A stretch of DNA of 64,000 bases from Nosocomiicoccus massiliensis (GTDB lineage Bacteria > Bacillota > Bacilli > Staphylococcales > Salinicoccaceae). The position numbers were made by a program, and so were the translations under genes. The stretch lies in the NCBI RefSeq assembly GCF_002871345.2, contig NZ_CP136964.1, positions 372,001 to 436,000 on the forward strand, given 5' to 3'. The notes beneath the pieces are model-generated. The model searched no databases. It was not told the DNA's origin and saw nothing but the letters and a program-made list of their open reading frames with translations. Shown one piece after another: positions 54,459-62,786 of this stretch; the stretch's first letter is position 1; every line of letters begins with the position of its first letter.

Positions 54459-55608
54459 ATTTGTATCTATCTTTTATATCTAATAGGCGAGTTTTAAGTT
54501 CTTCTTCCATTTGAAGTAATTCTTTTTCAGCAGCTTGACGTTTTGCTTTACCTTCTGTTTGAATGCGTAACGTTTCTTCAATCGTCTCAAGTAGGTTTTC
54601 TTGCGTGTATTTAAGCGTTTCGATATCTACGATACCACGTTCGTTTTCTTCTGCTGTCATGAGTGCGTTTTGTTTTAACATCTCACTATTTTTACTTAAC
54701 AATTCATTCGTCGTGTCCGTTACAGCTTTTTGTGCTTTTGACGCCGATTCTTGGTTTAGTAATGTTAACGCAATCGCCATTTGGTTTTTCCACAGTGGGA
54801 TAGATGTTAAAATCGAACTTTGAATTTTTTCAGCGAGTGACTGGTTAATATTTTGAATCATACGAATTTGTGGCGCAGATTGTAACGTAATTTGTCGAGA
54901 TAATTTAAGATCGTGAATACGTTTATCTAATCGATTCATGTACTGAATCATATCGTTTACATCTTGCGTTGCCATCTGATTGTTAGACGCTGTTGCGCGC
55001 TGTCTTAACTCAGGTAGTGTTTCTGTCTCAATTTCATTCTTTTTAAGCTCTGCAGCACGTATATAAATGTTTAGCGCTTCAAAATACGCTTTATTTTCTT
55101 CATAGAGATTGTCTAATAATTGAACATCTCTAACGAGTAAATCTTTTGAGTTTTCCAGTTGTACACTAATTCTATCTACTTGACTCGCAACACCTTTATG
55201 TTTAGCGAGTAATTCATTTACTGATCGATTGACTTTACCAAACATACGCTGAAATACATTCTTATTTTGCTTCGTTAATTGTTCTGGATCAATTTCTTTT
55301 AATTTACTCATCAACTGTTTTAAAGAGTCTCCAACAGGTCCTATCTCTTTAGATTGTACTTGATTTAACATATCGTGAGAAAACTGTGACAGTTGGGATT
55401 GAGCGTTCGCACCATATGAAATGAGTGCATCGTTGTCGAGTGGTTGTATTTGATTTTTGATCGTTTCTATCTGTTTTAATTCTTCTGCTGTAAATTCATC
55501 ATCTTTAAATGTTGTTGTCACATTTTGTGAGTGTTCTTCTTTTTGTAACTCCGTAACGGGTTGAAAAGGGTTGTTTAATAATTCATCTTTTTTATTACTT
55601 TCTGTCAA
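54457..55608 (-). CDS. TelA-family (toxic anion resistance) protein
   Basis: A 383-residue largely helical protein of the TelA/KlaA family (PF05816), with the conserved helical core 'ELRQRATASNNQMATQDVNDMIQYMNRLDKRIHDLKLSRQI' and 'WKNQMAIALTLLNQESASKAQKAVTDTTNELL'. The S. aureus homologue affects tolerance to nisin and cell-wall antibiotics; tellurite resistance is not implied. The start is probably TTG at 55608, with AGGTG 6 bases upstream; GTG at 55617 has no site. It overlaps xpaC by 14 bases. Confidence 0.88.
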   Translation of the reverse strand: MTESNKKDELLNNPFQPVTELQKEEHSQNVTTTFKDDEFTAEELKQIETIKNQIQPLDNDALISYGANAQSQLSQFSHDMLNQVQSKEIGPVGDSLKQLMSKLKEIDPEQLTKQNKNVFQRMFGKVNRSVNELLAKHKGVASQVDRISVQLENSKDLLVRDVQLLDNLYEENKAYFEALNIYIRAAELKKNEIETETLPELRQRATASNNQMATQDVNDMIQYMNRLDKRIHDLKLSRQITLQSAPQIRMIQNINQSLAEKIQSSILTSIPLWKNQMAIALTLLNQESASKAQKAVTDTTNELLSKNSEMLKQNALMTAEENERGIVDIETLKYTQENLLETIEETLRIQTEGKAKRQAAEKELLQMEEELKTRLLDIKDRYK

Positions 55609-56311
55609 TATATTCACCTGCTTTTTCTTTCTCTTGAATCACTTTTGAAAAGTCAGGAAGGCGTTCATCTTCCTTCATTTCTAACTGTCTTTTTCTATTA
55701 TTTCCTTCGGTGCGTTTTAATACATCACGCTCTATTTTAAGCCGCTCATAATCTCGTTTGTTTATTTCTGATAAATCGAGTTCTAAATTTCGTTTTAAAT
55801 CGAGTAGGCGTAACCTTGCCGTATTGAGTTCAATTTTTTCTTCTTTCGTTTTACCTGGTAAACGATATAAATCTAAATATATTTCGACCATGTTTACCGC
55901 TGAATCTAAATTAGAGTGAAAGAATTGTAAACCATTATAAAATAGTTTAGGTTCGTTTTCTACACGTTTCATAATCGCGCGTACGACTCTATTTATATCA
56001 AAGATAAGTTTAATATCATTTAAATTTCTAATCTTTTTAAAGCTATTTAAAAGCCGCTTCTGTTTTCCCTTAGCGACCTTTAACTCTTGTTTTATATATT
56101 TATATTCACTGCGTGCAAGCTCGTGTTCGTTTAAATACTTTTGTAACGTAAATTGCTGTGTTGTAACATACGTTAAGAGTGCAGCAACACTCGTTGCGAT
56201 CGCTGACGTTAAAGTCGCTAAATCGAACACCATTAACGACATTAGCCACGTAATAAGCGCAACAGGACTCGCAATCAACACGCCGTACAAATGTGTCAGG
56301 TAATCCTTCAT
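55595..56311 (-). CDS. XpaC-like protein (5-bromo-4-chloroindolyl phosphate hydrolysis family)
   Basis: A 238-residue protein with an N-terminal hydrophobic hairpin (about 8-47) and a long helical cytoplasmic part, fitting the XpaC family, which is nearly always paired with a TelA gene as here. The name comes from a phenotype, not a proven enzyme. GGAGAAG lies 4 bases before the ATG. The minus-strand promoter region is shared with a divergent gene: TTCGCA and TATAAT with 18-base spacing read toward xpaC. Confidence 0.85.
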   Translation of the reverse strand: MKDYLTHLYGVLIASPVALITWLMSLMVFDLATLTSAIATSVAALLTYVTTQQFTLQKYLNEHELARSEYKYIKQELKVAKGKQKRLLNSFKKIRNLNDIKLIFDINRVVRAIMKRVENEPKLFYNGLQFFHSNLDSAVNMVEIYLDLYRLPGKTKEEKIELNTARLRLLDLKRNLELDLSEINKRDYERLKIERDVLKRTEGNNRKRQLEMKEDERLPDFSKVIQEKEKAGEYIDRK

Positions 56312-56426
56312 AAAACTTCTCCATTCATTTATCTCTTACTATAATTATAAGTCTTTGTCCTTGAATTTGCGAATAATAGGACTATAATAAACTCACTAGA
56401 ACATTGACTTAAAATGGGGTGTTCAT

Positions 56427-56723
56427 ATGTATGAAATAGTTATAATTACAGCCGATTATGAAGGTTGGTGGTTATTTGAAGAGTGGAGGGATGATGTTAC
56501 AGAGTCGTTCATATTTAATGATTATCCAACGATGAAAATAAAATATGATGAAATCTATCAATTATTACAGGACAAATATACATCCGTAAAAATCGGAAAG
56601 TATCATATCCCAGCATTTTTTAATTGTTGTGAGATTCAATACTGCGAAGATTGTGATGATGATGTACAAATATATCACTCTTTAATCGCGTTAGAAAATG
56701 ATACGATATTAGAAATGAAATAA
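56427..56723 (+). CDS. DUF1033-like protein
   Basis: A 98-residue protein whose start (YEIVIITADYEGWWLFEEWRDDV) and C-terminal 'CEDCDDDVQIYHSLIAL' resemble the DUF1033 family of Firmicutes, which have the pattern CxxCDxxxQxYHSL. The two pairs of cysteines (CC at 68-69, CEDC at 75-78) could bind metal, but this is a guess. GGGGTG precedes the ATG by 5 bases. TTGAAT-16-TATAAT just upstream is a plausible promoter, divergent from xpaC. Confidence 0.72.
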   Translation: MYEIVIITADYEGWWLFEEWRDDVTESFIFNDYPTMKIKYDEIYQLLQDKYTSVKIGKYHIPAFFNCCEIQYCEDCDDDVQIYHSLIALENDTILEMK

Positions 56724-56746
56724 ATGTTACACTTTTTAAGTAGGTC

Positions 56747-56776
56747 TTTACACAAACGCTTTCATTGATATATAAT
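56747..56776 (+). promoter_or_regulatory. Promoter of the cold-shock gene
   Basis: TTTACA (56747-56752) and TATAAT (56771-56776) with an 18-base spacer. The 5' leader is about 45 bases, shorter than the long structured leader of E. coli cspA. Confidence 0.78.
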
Positions 56777-56829
56777 ATGACTGTCGATATTTATTTGAAT
56801 ATTGAACATATTTTTGGAGGATTTTTTAA

Positions 56830-57030
56830 ATGAAACAAGGTAACGTAAAATGGTTCAACGCTGAAAAAGGTTTTGGCTTTATCGAAATCGAAGGAGAAGA
56901 TGACGTATTCGTACACTTCTCAGCAATTCAAGAGGAAGGTTACAAATCTCTTGAAGAAGGTCAAGCAGTTGAATTCGAAATCGTTGAAGGCGACCGTGGT
57001 CCACAAGCGACAAACGTAGTTAAATTATAA
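56830..57030 (+). CDS. cspA: Cold-shock protein (CspA family)
   Basis: A 66-residue single cold-shock domain that binds single-stranded RNA and DNA and melts secondary structure. RNP1 (KGFGFIE) and RNP2 (VFVHF) are both intact, and the start [18 protein letters not shown] is typical of Firmicute Csp proteins. TTTGGAGG precedes the ATG. It is a single-gene unit with its own promoter and terminator and has the biased codon use of an abundant protein. Which paralogue it is cannot be told. Confidence 0.97.
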   Translation: MKQGNVKWFNAEKGFGFIEIEGEDDVFVHFSAIQEEGYKSLEEGQAVEFEIVEGDRGPQATNVVKL

Positions 57031-57054
57031 TACTAATAGCTTTCAATATAAATT

Positions 57055-57085
57055 GAACCTCTACCAACTGGTAGAGGTTCTTTTG
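57055..57085. terminator. Terminator between csp and the ABC-F gene
   Basis: GAACCTCTACC / GGTAGAGGTTC with an AACT loop, followed by TTTTGTTT on the plus strand; it can also serve the converging minus-strand gene. Confidence 0.9.
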
Positions 57086-57086
57086 T

Positions 57087-58694
57087 TTAATATTTGTTTA
57101 AAATACCTTTGTCAATTAAGTATTCTTCGTAAGATGTTTCTTTAGTCATTGCTCCGACTTCGTTTAGTTCAATGACTCGGTTTGCGATCGTGTTGATGAA
57201 TTCAAAGTCATGTGATGTAAATAAAACCGATCCTTTAAACTTAATGAGACCATCGTTCACCGCTTGAATACTTTCTAAGTCTAAGTGGTTTGTCGGTTCA
57301 TCGAGTAGTAAAACGTTCGCTTTAGATAACATCATTTTAGACAGCATTGCTCGTACTTTTTCTCCACCTGAAAGAACGTGTGCGTGTTTTTTTGCTTCTT
57401 CACCGCTAAATAACATGCGTCCTAAGAAACCACGTAAAAACGTTTCTGTTTGTTCGTCTTCAGGTGCGTATTGTCTTAGCCAGTCAACGAGTGATAATTC
57501 TACGCCTTCAAAGTACTCACTATTATCTTTAGGCATATACGTCTGTGTCGTCGTTACACCCCAAATGACTTCACCTTCGTCAGGTTCAATGACGCCTGCT
57601 AAAATGTCGAGTAGAACTGTCTTTTGAATTTCACTATCTCCAACGATAACCGCTTTGTCGTTCGGGTTAATTGTAAAGTTTACATCTTTTAAAATTTCAG
57701 TTCCATCAATAGAGTGTGATAAATTTTTAACTTGTAAAAGATCGTTCCCAATTTCTCTTTCTGGCGTGAATCCAACGTATGGATAACGTCTGCTTGACGG
57801 TTTAATATCATCGAGTTCAATTTTTTCGAGCATCTTTTTACGACTCGTCGCTTGTTTCGATTTTGCAGCGTTTGCACTAAATCTCGCAATAAACTCTTTT
57901 AACTCAGCGATACGTTCTTCTTTTTTCTTGTTTTGTTCTTGCATTAACTCTTTAGCCAGTTTACTTGACTGATACCAGAAGTCATAGTTCCCAACGTAAA
58001 TTTGAATTTTACCGTAATCTAAGTCTGCGATATGTGTACAGACGTTATTTAAGAAGTTACGGTCGTGTGATACGACGATTACAGTGTTTTCAAAGTTGAT
58101 TAAAAACTCTTCTAACCACTGGATCGCTTTAATATCTAAACCGTTCGTCGGCTCGTCGAGTAGTAACACGTCTGGGTTACCAAATAAACTTTGTGCGAGT
58201 AATACTTTTACTTTTTGGCTGTTTTCTAGTTCAGACATCTTTTTATTAACGATATCCTGATCAATACCTAAACCGTGCAATAAGTTTTCAGCATCACTAT
58301 CTGCAGTATATCCACCTTTTTCACCATATAACGCTTCGAGCTCAGCTGCGCGCATACCATCTTCATCATTAAAGTCTGGTTTCATGTATATCGCATTTTT
58401 CTCTTCTGCAATTTGCCATAACTCTTCGTGTCCCATTAATACAACGTCTAAAACTGTCTCATCCTCGTACTGATAATGGTCTTGTTTTAAAAACGCCATA
58501 CGTTCATTTGGTCCCATCGTTACATGACCCGTTTGAGAATCGATTTCTCCAGATAAGATCTTTAAAAACGTCGATTTACCTGCACCGTTTGCACCAATAA
58601 GTCCATAACAGTTACCCGGTGTAAATTTTATGTTTACATTTTCAAATAATTTTCTATCTCCAAATTGTAAACTCACATCACTAACTTGTAACAT
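57087..58694 (-). CDS. ABC-F family ATPase (YkpA/YbiT type)
   Basis: A 535-residue soluble protein with two ABC domains and no membrane part, a class that acts on ribosomes. The first domain has 'GANGAGKST' and Walker B 'LLLDEPTNGLD' but a degenerate signature (LENSQ instead of LSGGQ); the second has a non-canonical P-loop (GDSEIQKT) with a normal 'LSGGEKVRAML' and 'LLLDEPTNHLD'. The 'WGVTTTQTYMPKDNSEYF' segment marks the YkpA/YbiT group. ATG at 58694 follows AAGGAG with normal spacing; the ATG at 58700 is too close. It is not of the antibiotic-resistance subgroups by overall shape. Confidence 0.92.
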   Translation of the reverse strand: MLQVSDVSLQFGDRKLFENVNIKFTPGNCYGLIGANGAGKSTFLKILSGEIDSQTGHVTMGPNERMAFLKQDHYQYEDETVLDVVLMGHEELWQIAEEKNAIYMKPDFNDEDGMRAAELEALYGEKGGYTADSDAENLLHGLGIDQDIVNKKMSELENSQKVKVLLAQSLFGNPDVLLLDEPTNGLDIKAIQWLEEFLINFENTVIVVSHDRNFLNNVCTHIADLDYGKIQIYVGNYDFWYQSSKLAKELMQEQNKKKEERIAELKEFIARFSANAAKSKQATSRKKMLEKIELDDIKPSSRRYPYVGFTPEREIGNDLLQVKNLSHSIDGTEILKDVNFTINPNDKAVIVGDSEIQKTVLLDILAGVIEPDEGEVIWGVTTTQTYMPKDNSEYFEGVELSLVDWLRQYAPEDEQTETFLRGFLGRMLFSGEEAKKHAHVLSGGEKVRAMLSKMMLSKANVLLLDEPTNHLDLESIQAVNDGLIKFKGSVLFTSHDFEFINTIANRVIELNEVGAMTKETSYEEYLIDKGILNKY

Positions 58695-58779
58695 GTGCAT
58701 TCTCCTTAATTATTATTACACGTAATTATACTATACATATGCTATGATTAATATATTATAACGACGATTAGGAGATTTT

Positions 58780-59655
58780 ATGAAGAGATTATCAGGAACG
58801 ACTCAATTTTTAACGTTAGATAGAGTAGAGGGGTCAACGTTATACTTTAAAACTGAAGACGATGAAGTAATTCGTATGAACAAATCATTACAACAAGAGG
58901 AGTATGAAGTCGGACAGGACGTTGCGGTATTCATATATCCAAATACGCGTGGAGAGTTATTCGCTTCTCCAGTCATTCCAAAAATTACTCGAGACAAATT
59001 TGATTTCGTACCAGTGAGTGAAGTGACGTATGACGGTGTGTACATCGATATCGACGCACCGAAAGATTTTTTAATCCCTTATGAAGATTTACCAAAACTT
59101 AAAAAAGTTTGGCCAAAACCTGGCGATAAAGTTATGGCAACTTTACGTGTAGAAAGTGACAACCAAATATACGGTCGATTAATTACAGAAACAGAAGCTA
59201 GAGAGATGTCACAACCGTTTGATGAAGAAGTGTTTAAAACACACCGTAACACATGGTTAAACGCAAGACCTTACCGCTTATTAAAGGTTGGTACATTCTT
59301 ATTAGCTGACGATGGATACAAAGTATTCGTCCATGAATCAGAACGAAAAGAAGAGCCAAGACTCGGTGAAGCTGTAAAAGTAAGAGTCATTGGATTTAAT
59401 GAGCATAACGAAATGAACGGTTCATTTATCGAAAAAGCTTACAAAAAGATAGATACCGATGCTGATGAAATTTACGAGTATTTACTTCTTAATGGCGGAT
59501 CGATGGTCTATAACGATAAATCATCGCCAGAAGATATTAAATCGATATTTAACATGTCTAAAGCGAGCTTTAAACGCGCATTAGGTAGCTTAATGAAAGA
59601 TGGTAAAATTACGCAAGATAAAAAAGGCACATACATTAAAAAAGAGCGCGAATAA
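58780..59655 (+). CDS. cvfB: CvfB, S1-domain RNA-binding virulence regulator
   Basis: A 291-residue protein of the CvfB/YitL family. It has three S1-like RNA-binding domains (about 5-60, 70-135 and 145-215; 'VYIDIDAPKDFLIPYEDLPKL.KVWPKPGDKVMATL' is typical) and a C-terminal winged helix ('EIYEYLLLNGGSMVYNDKSSPEDIKSIFNMSKASFKRALGSLMKDGKI'). In S. aureus CvfB affects hemolysin, protease and agr-linked virulence expression. TAGGAG precedes the ATG. Confidence 0.93.
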   Translation: MKRLSGTTQFLTLDRVEGSTLYFKTEDDEVIRMNKSLQQEEYEVGQDVAVFIYPNTRGELFASPVIPKITRDKFDFVPVSEVTYDGVYIDIDAPKDFLIPYEDLPKLKKVWPKPGDKVMATLRVESDNQIYGRLITETEAREMSQPFDEEVFKTHRNTWLNARPYRLLKVGTFLLADDGYKVFVHESERKEEPRLGEAVKVRVIGFNEHNEMNGSFIEKAYKKIDTDADEIYEYLLLNGGSMVYNDKSSPEDIKSIFNMSKASFKRALGSLMKDGKITQDKKGTYIKKERE

Positions 59656-59670
59656 GCGCTCTTTTTGTTT
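59639..59670 (+). terminator. Rho-independent terminator after cvfB
   Basis: AAAAAGAGCGC / GCGCTCTTTTT around a GAATAA loop, overlapping the end of the cvfB coding region, followed by GTTT. Confidence 0.88.
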
Positions 59671-59694
59671 ACACCAATAATATTATGTTAACTT

Positions 59695-60453
59695 TTATAA
59701 GAATAAGTCATATCGAATATGATCATCTTGATTTTCTGTTTCAAAAAAGTCATGTTTTTCTAATACGCTCTCGTAATTAGCTTCTTTAGGCACATTGACA
59801 TATAAGTGGTTCGCATAGTCATCATATGCATATGATATAACATCTTTTAAAATTGCATTTAACGCATCTTCCTTCAGTAAATTTTCAGAAAGTATCAATT
59901 CAGCCATCCATTCATCGTGTTTTTTATAGAGTAGGGTAGCACCATCACTCGTTTGCCACACTTTATCCTCTTTATCAAACGATTTTATATCATTATCTAT
60001 TTTCTTCTTTTCTACTGACTCTACATTTAATGCTTCTTTGTTATAAATTTTAATGACTTTTAATAATGCATCATTGAATAATTCTTTTTCCTCTTCAGAT
60101 AGATGTTTGAACGTTTCAGTAAATGATTGTTCTTGTTCAATTTCAATTTGTTTTCTCTTTACATCTCCATCTTTAGTTAGCTTTAAAACAAAACTTCGCT
60201 TATCGTGTTTTGACTGCAAACGATCGATTAACTGTTTATTAACAAGACTTTTGATTGTTCTACTTAAAAAGCCTCTATCTATATGAAGTGCTTTCTCGAT
60301 TTGCCGTGCTGTGACTTGCTCATTTTGACCGACATAGTCAATTACATCTACTTCAGCTTTTGTTAAACCAATTTTAGTAGGGTTCTGACTGTGATTAAGG
60401 ATCTCATAAAATTGTATAAATCCATAAATCGTCTCTTTTAATTTATTATCCAT
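59695..60453 (-). CDS. MarR-family regulator with extra C-terminal domain
   Basis: A 252-residue protein. Residues about 1-140 are a MarR winged helix: 'GLTKAEVDVIDYVGQNEQVTARQIEKALHIDRGFLSRTIKSLVNKQLIDRLQSKHDKRSFVLKLT', with recognition helix and basic wing. The remaining 100 residues ('WMAELILSENLL...NHLYVNVPKEANYESVLEKHDFFETE') look like the C-terminal part of a degenerate GNAT fold, which is inference. ATG at 60453 follows AGGTGA by 5 bases. A perfect palindrome over the promoter suggests autorepression. Ligand and other targets unknown. Confidence 0.82.
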   Translation of the reverse strand: MDNKLKETIYGFIQFYEILNHSQNPTKIGLTKAEVDVIDYVGQNEQVTARQIEKALHIDRGFLSRTIKSLVNKQLIDRLQSKHDKRSFVLKLTKDGDVKRKQIEIEQEQSFTETFKHLSEEEKELFNDALLKVIKIYNKEALNVESVEKKKIDNDIKSFDKEDKVWQTSDGATLLYKKHDEWMAELILSENLLKEDALNAILKDVISYAYDDYANHLYVNVPKEANYESVLEKHDFFETENQDDHIRYDLFL

Positions 60454-60462
60454 AACATCACC

Positions 60463-60511
60463 TAATATAATTGAGTAGGTCAATTATATTAAAATTAGTT
60501 GATGAAATCAA
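60463..60511 (-). promoter_or_regulatory. Promoter and palindromic operator of the MarR-like gene
   Basis: Reading toward the MarR-like gene on the minus strand: TTGATT (60511-60506), 17-base spacer, TATAAT (60488-60483). A perfect inverted repeat, TAATATAATTGA (60463-60474) and TCAATTATATTA (60480-60491) with a 5-base centre, covers the -10 and ends at the ribosome-binding site. This is the classic layout for MarR autorepression. Confidence 0.75.
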
Positions 60512-60512
60512 A

Positions 60513-60539
60513 TACCCCTTTAGTTTGTCTAAAGGGGTA
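60513..60539 (-). terminator. Hairpin between pepF and the MarR-like gene
   Basis: TACCCCTTTAG / CTAAAGGGGTA with a TTTGT loop lies after the pepF stop. The T tract on the minus strand is short and merges with the -35 of the next gene. Confidence 0.75.
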
Positions 60540-60545
60540 GTGTAA

Positions 60546-62333
60546 TTATGATAATTTTTCTAATTCGTCGATGAGTTCACCGATATAATTAATTGTATTA
60601 TCAAGTGGTTCACTTGTTGTAATATCAACACCTGCATGTTTTGCAAGTTCTACTGCATTTTTCTTACCACCGAGTTTTAATACTTCTAACCAGTCATCCA
60701 CTGCTGGTTGTCCTTCGTTTAAAATTCGCTTAGATACTTCTGTTGAGATCGTAAGTCCTGCAGAATACGTGTATGGATATAATCCCATATAGTAGTGTGG
60801 TTGTCTCATCCATGTAAGTTCAGCACCTTCAGTGATTTCTACATCATCACCCCAGAATTCCTCTAGTACTTCACGTTTAATTCGATTTAAATCTGCAGCG
60901 GTTACTGTTTCGTAGTTATCGACCATTTTGTACACTTCACGCTGATATGCGGCTTCAAGTAAGTGTGTCACAAAGTTATGGTAATACGTTCTAGAAATAA
61001 TAGAACTAATGACCCAGCGCTTAAATTTATCGTTATCACTTGTTTTTAATAAGTGATTTGCCATTAACATTTCGTTTAATGTTGATGGTGCTTCTATAAA
61101 GTATAGAGAAGGGCGTGTATCGAAAATATTGTTTTCTCTATTTGCATTATAGAAGTGCCCTGCGTGACCAAGTTCATGTGCAAGAACGAATACTTCTTCC
61201 ATAAGTGACGTCCACGTAATTAAAATATACGGGTGTACACCATATGGGCTCGAACAAAATGCACCTGTTGATTTACCTTTATTCGATACAAAATCAATCC
61301 AGCGTTCATCGTATGAACGGTTGATCATGTTTATATAGTCTTCTCCCATAACGCTTAAGCCGTCGAGTATATATTTACGAGACTCATCAATTGTAATTTC
61401 TGGTTCTGAATCAGGATCAAGTGAAATTTTTAAGTCTTCAAATTTCATATGTTCGATATTGTTTTCTTTTTGTAAAAGTTTAGCATAGCGTCTCATATGT
61501 GGCGCAAGATCTTTCATAATCGTGTCAATTTGACGGTCATATAACTCACGTGGCACTTCTTGATCATGGAGTAGGTAGTCGATGACTGAATCGAATCCAC
61601 GTAAGTCTGCTTCTGCTTTTTCTTTTTTCAAATGTAAATCATATGTCGCAGCCGTCGTATGCTCATACTTTCTTAGTACGTCGCTAAATTGTCTAAATGC
61701 TGTACGACGAACTTCTTCGTCACGGTGTGATTCTAATTCACCTTCAAATGATAAATAAGAAAGTGGGTACTCTTTACCGTCCACAGTAAACGAACCGAAG
61801 TCTAAATCGAGTAATTTCGTTTTTAAATACAGTTCGTATGGTCCACTAAATACATTACTAAAACTAGCAAGTGCTTTTTCAACTTTTGGATCGAGTTGAT
61901 ACGGTTTAAAACGTAGTAAGTGATCGATATAACCTGTATATTCTTCTTTATTCTCTTTTATTTGAGTTAAAAAGTCTTCTTCTTTACTTAGTAAATCACT
62001 CGTTAAAAATGATGTCTCTGTTGAAAATATAGTAGACGTCGTACCGACAACGCTAGAAAGTTTTTGTGCTTCAGCATCGCTTTGGTCACTCGATAGTTTT
62101 AAACTCGAATATGTACTAACAACTACGAGTTGCTCTAGTAGTGAACGATACGCATCAATTGCATCGACTGCAGTGTCAACGTCATTTAAGTTGCCTTCAA
62201 ACTTTGAATTAAATGCTTGAATTTCTTCTTTTAAAGCAACACATTTCTCTTTTGCTTCTTCGTCATTTTTACATAAATCCGTTAAGTTCCATGTGTAGTT
62301 CACATCTACTTCGCTTCTTAAAGGTAATGCCAT
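60546..62333 (-). CDS. pepF: Oligoendopeptidase F (M3 family)
   Basis: Cytoplasmic zinc peptidase that cleaves oligopeptides. The 595-residue protein has the zinc motif H386-E387-LG-H390 in 'LAHELGHAGHFY', the downstream glutamate ligand in 'FIEAPSTLNEMLMAN', and the substrate loop 'HYYMGLYPYTYSAGLTIS', all typical for PepF. Length matches the family. AAGGAAG precedes the ATG with about 9 bases. The minus-strand gene upstream is separated by an AT-rich gap that also serves rarD. Confidence 0.95.
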   Translation of the reverse strand: MALPLRSEVDVNYTWNLTDLCKNDEEAKEKCVALKEEIQAFNSKFEGNLNDVDTAVDAIDAYRSLLEQLVVVSTYSSLKLSSDQSDAEAQKLSSVVGTTSTIFSTETSFLTSDLLSKEEDFLTQIKENKEEYTGYIDHLLRFKPYQLDPKVEKALASFSNVFSGPYELYLKTKLLDLDFGSFTVDGKEYPLSYLSFEGELESHRDEEVRRTAFRQFSDVLRKYEHTTAATYDLHLKKEKAEADLRGFDSVIDYLLHDQEVPRELYDRQIDTIMKDLAPHMRRYAKLLQKENNIEHMKFEDLKISLDPDSEPEITIDESRKYILDGLSVMGEDYINMINRSYDERWIDFVSNKGKSTGAFCSSPYGVHPYILITWTSLMEEVFVLAHELGHAGHFYNANRENNIFDTRPSLYFIEAPSTLNEMLMANHLLKTSDNDKFKRWVISSIISRTYYHNFVTHLLEAAYQREVYKMVDNYETVTAADLNRIKREVLEEFWGDDVEITEGAELTWMRQPHYYMGLYPYTYSAGLTISTEVSKRILNEGQPAVDDWLEVLKLGGKKNAVELAKHAGVDITTSEPLDNTINYIGELIDELEKLS

Positions 62334-62516
62334 ATATTTTATCTTCCTTTCGGTTTTCGAATTATATTCTTATTATACATTGTATTTCTAAAAAATACAG
62401 AAAATTTAATCTTCTATCATATTGCTTATTCATATTGTTTATATTAAAATTAAGTTCATGCAATTGAACATATAAATATTATATAAATAAAGCGAAAAAG
62501 CTTTGCTATTTGTTGG

Positions 62517-62544
62517 CCCTTTATATACCTATATAAGGGGTTTT
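62517..62544 (+). other. Hairpin in the leader upstream of rarD
   Basis: CCCTT(T)ATATA pairs with TATATAAGGG around a CC loop, with one bulged T, and is followed by TTTT. It looks like a weak terminator or attenuator 36 bases before the rarD start. The rest of the 246-base gap between pepF and rarD is AT-rich with no further feature I can support. Confidence 0.45.
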
Positions 62545-62579
62545 AAAATGTACAAATTTAATAATGGATGGTGAAGTGA

Positions 62580-62786
62580 ATGACTGAAAGACATGGCATT
62601 TTAACTGCGATTTTAGCATATACATTATGGGGGTTAACGCCTTTATATTGGGCATTATTAGAAGATATTCATCCAATTGAAGTCGTTTTAGTTCGAACGA
62701 TTATGTCGTTTTTATTTATGATTTTAATCATACCAATTTTTAATCATACGGGAAGATTTTATAATCAACCTAGCCACTTAAAATAA
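62580..62786 (+). pseudogene. rarD: RarD/EamA-type permease, truncated by IS insertion
   Basis: Only the first 68 codons remain: MTERHGILTAILAYTLWGLTPLYW with the first helix of the RarD (chloramphenicol-sensitive) DMT-superfamily permease, 'IHPIEVVLVRTIMSFLFMILIIPI' as the second, and then a stop created at the junction with the IS30-like element. A normal RarD is about 300 residues with ten helices, so this fragment cannot form a transporter. Sequence homologous to the rest of rarD is expected beyond the window, on the far side of the element. GGTGAAGTGA precedes the ATG. Confidence 0.85.

Noticed and set aside
54457..56311. TelA/XpaC as a tellurite-resistance or mobile defence module
   Set aside because: The pair is a conserved chromosomal feature at this place in staphylococci, without mobile signatures or composition change.
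57087..58694. ABC-F gene as an antibiotic-resistance determinant (Vga/Msr/Lsa type)
   Set aside because: The 'WGVTTTQ.Y.PKDNSEYF' segment and overall layout fit the housekeeping YkpA/YbiT group.
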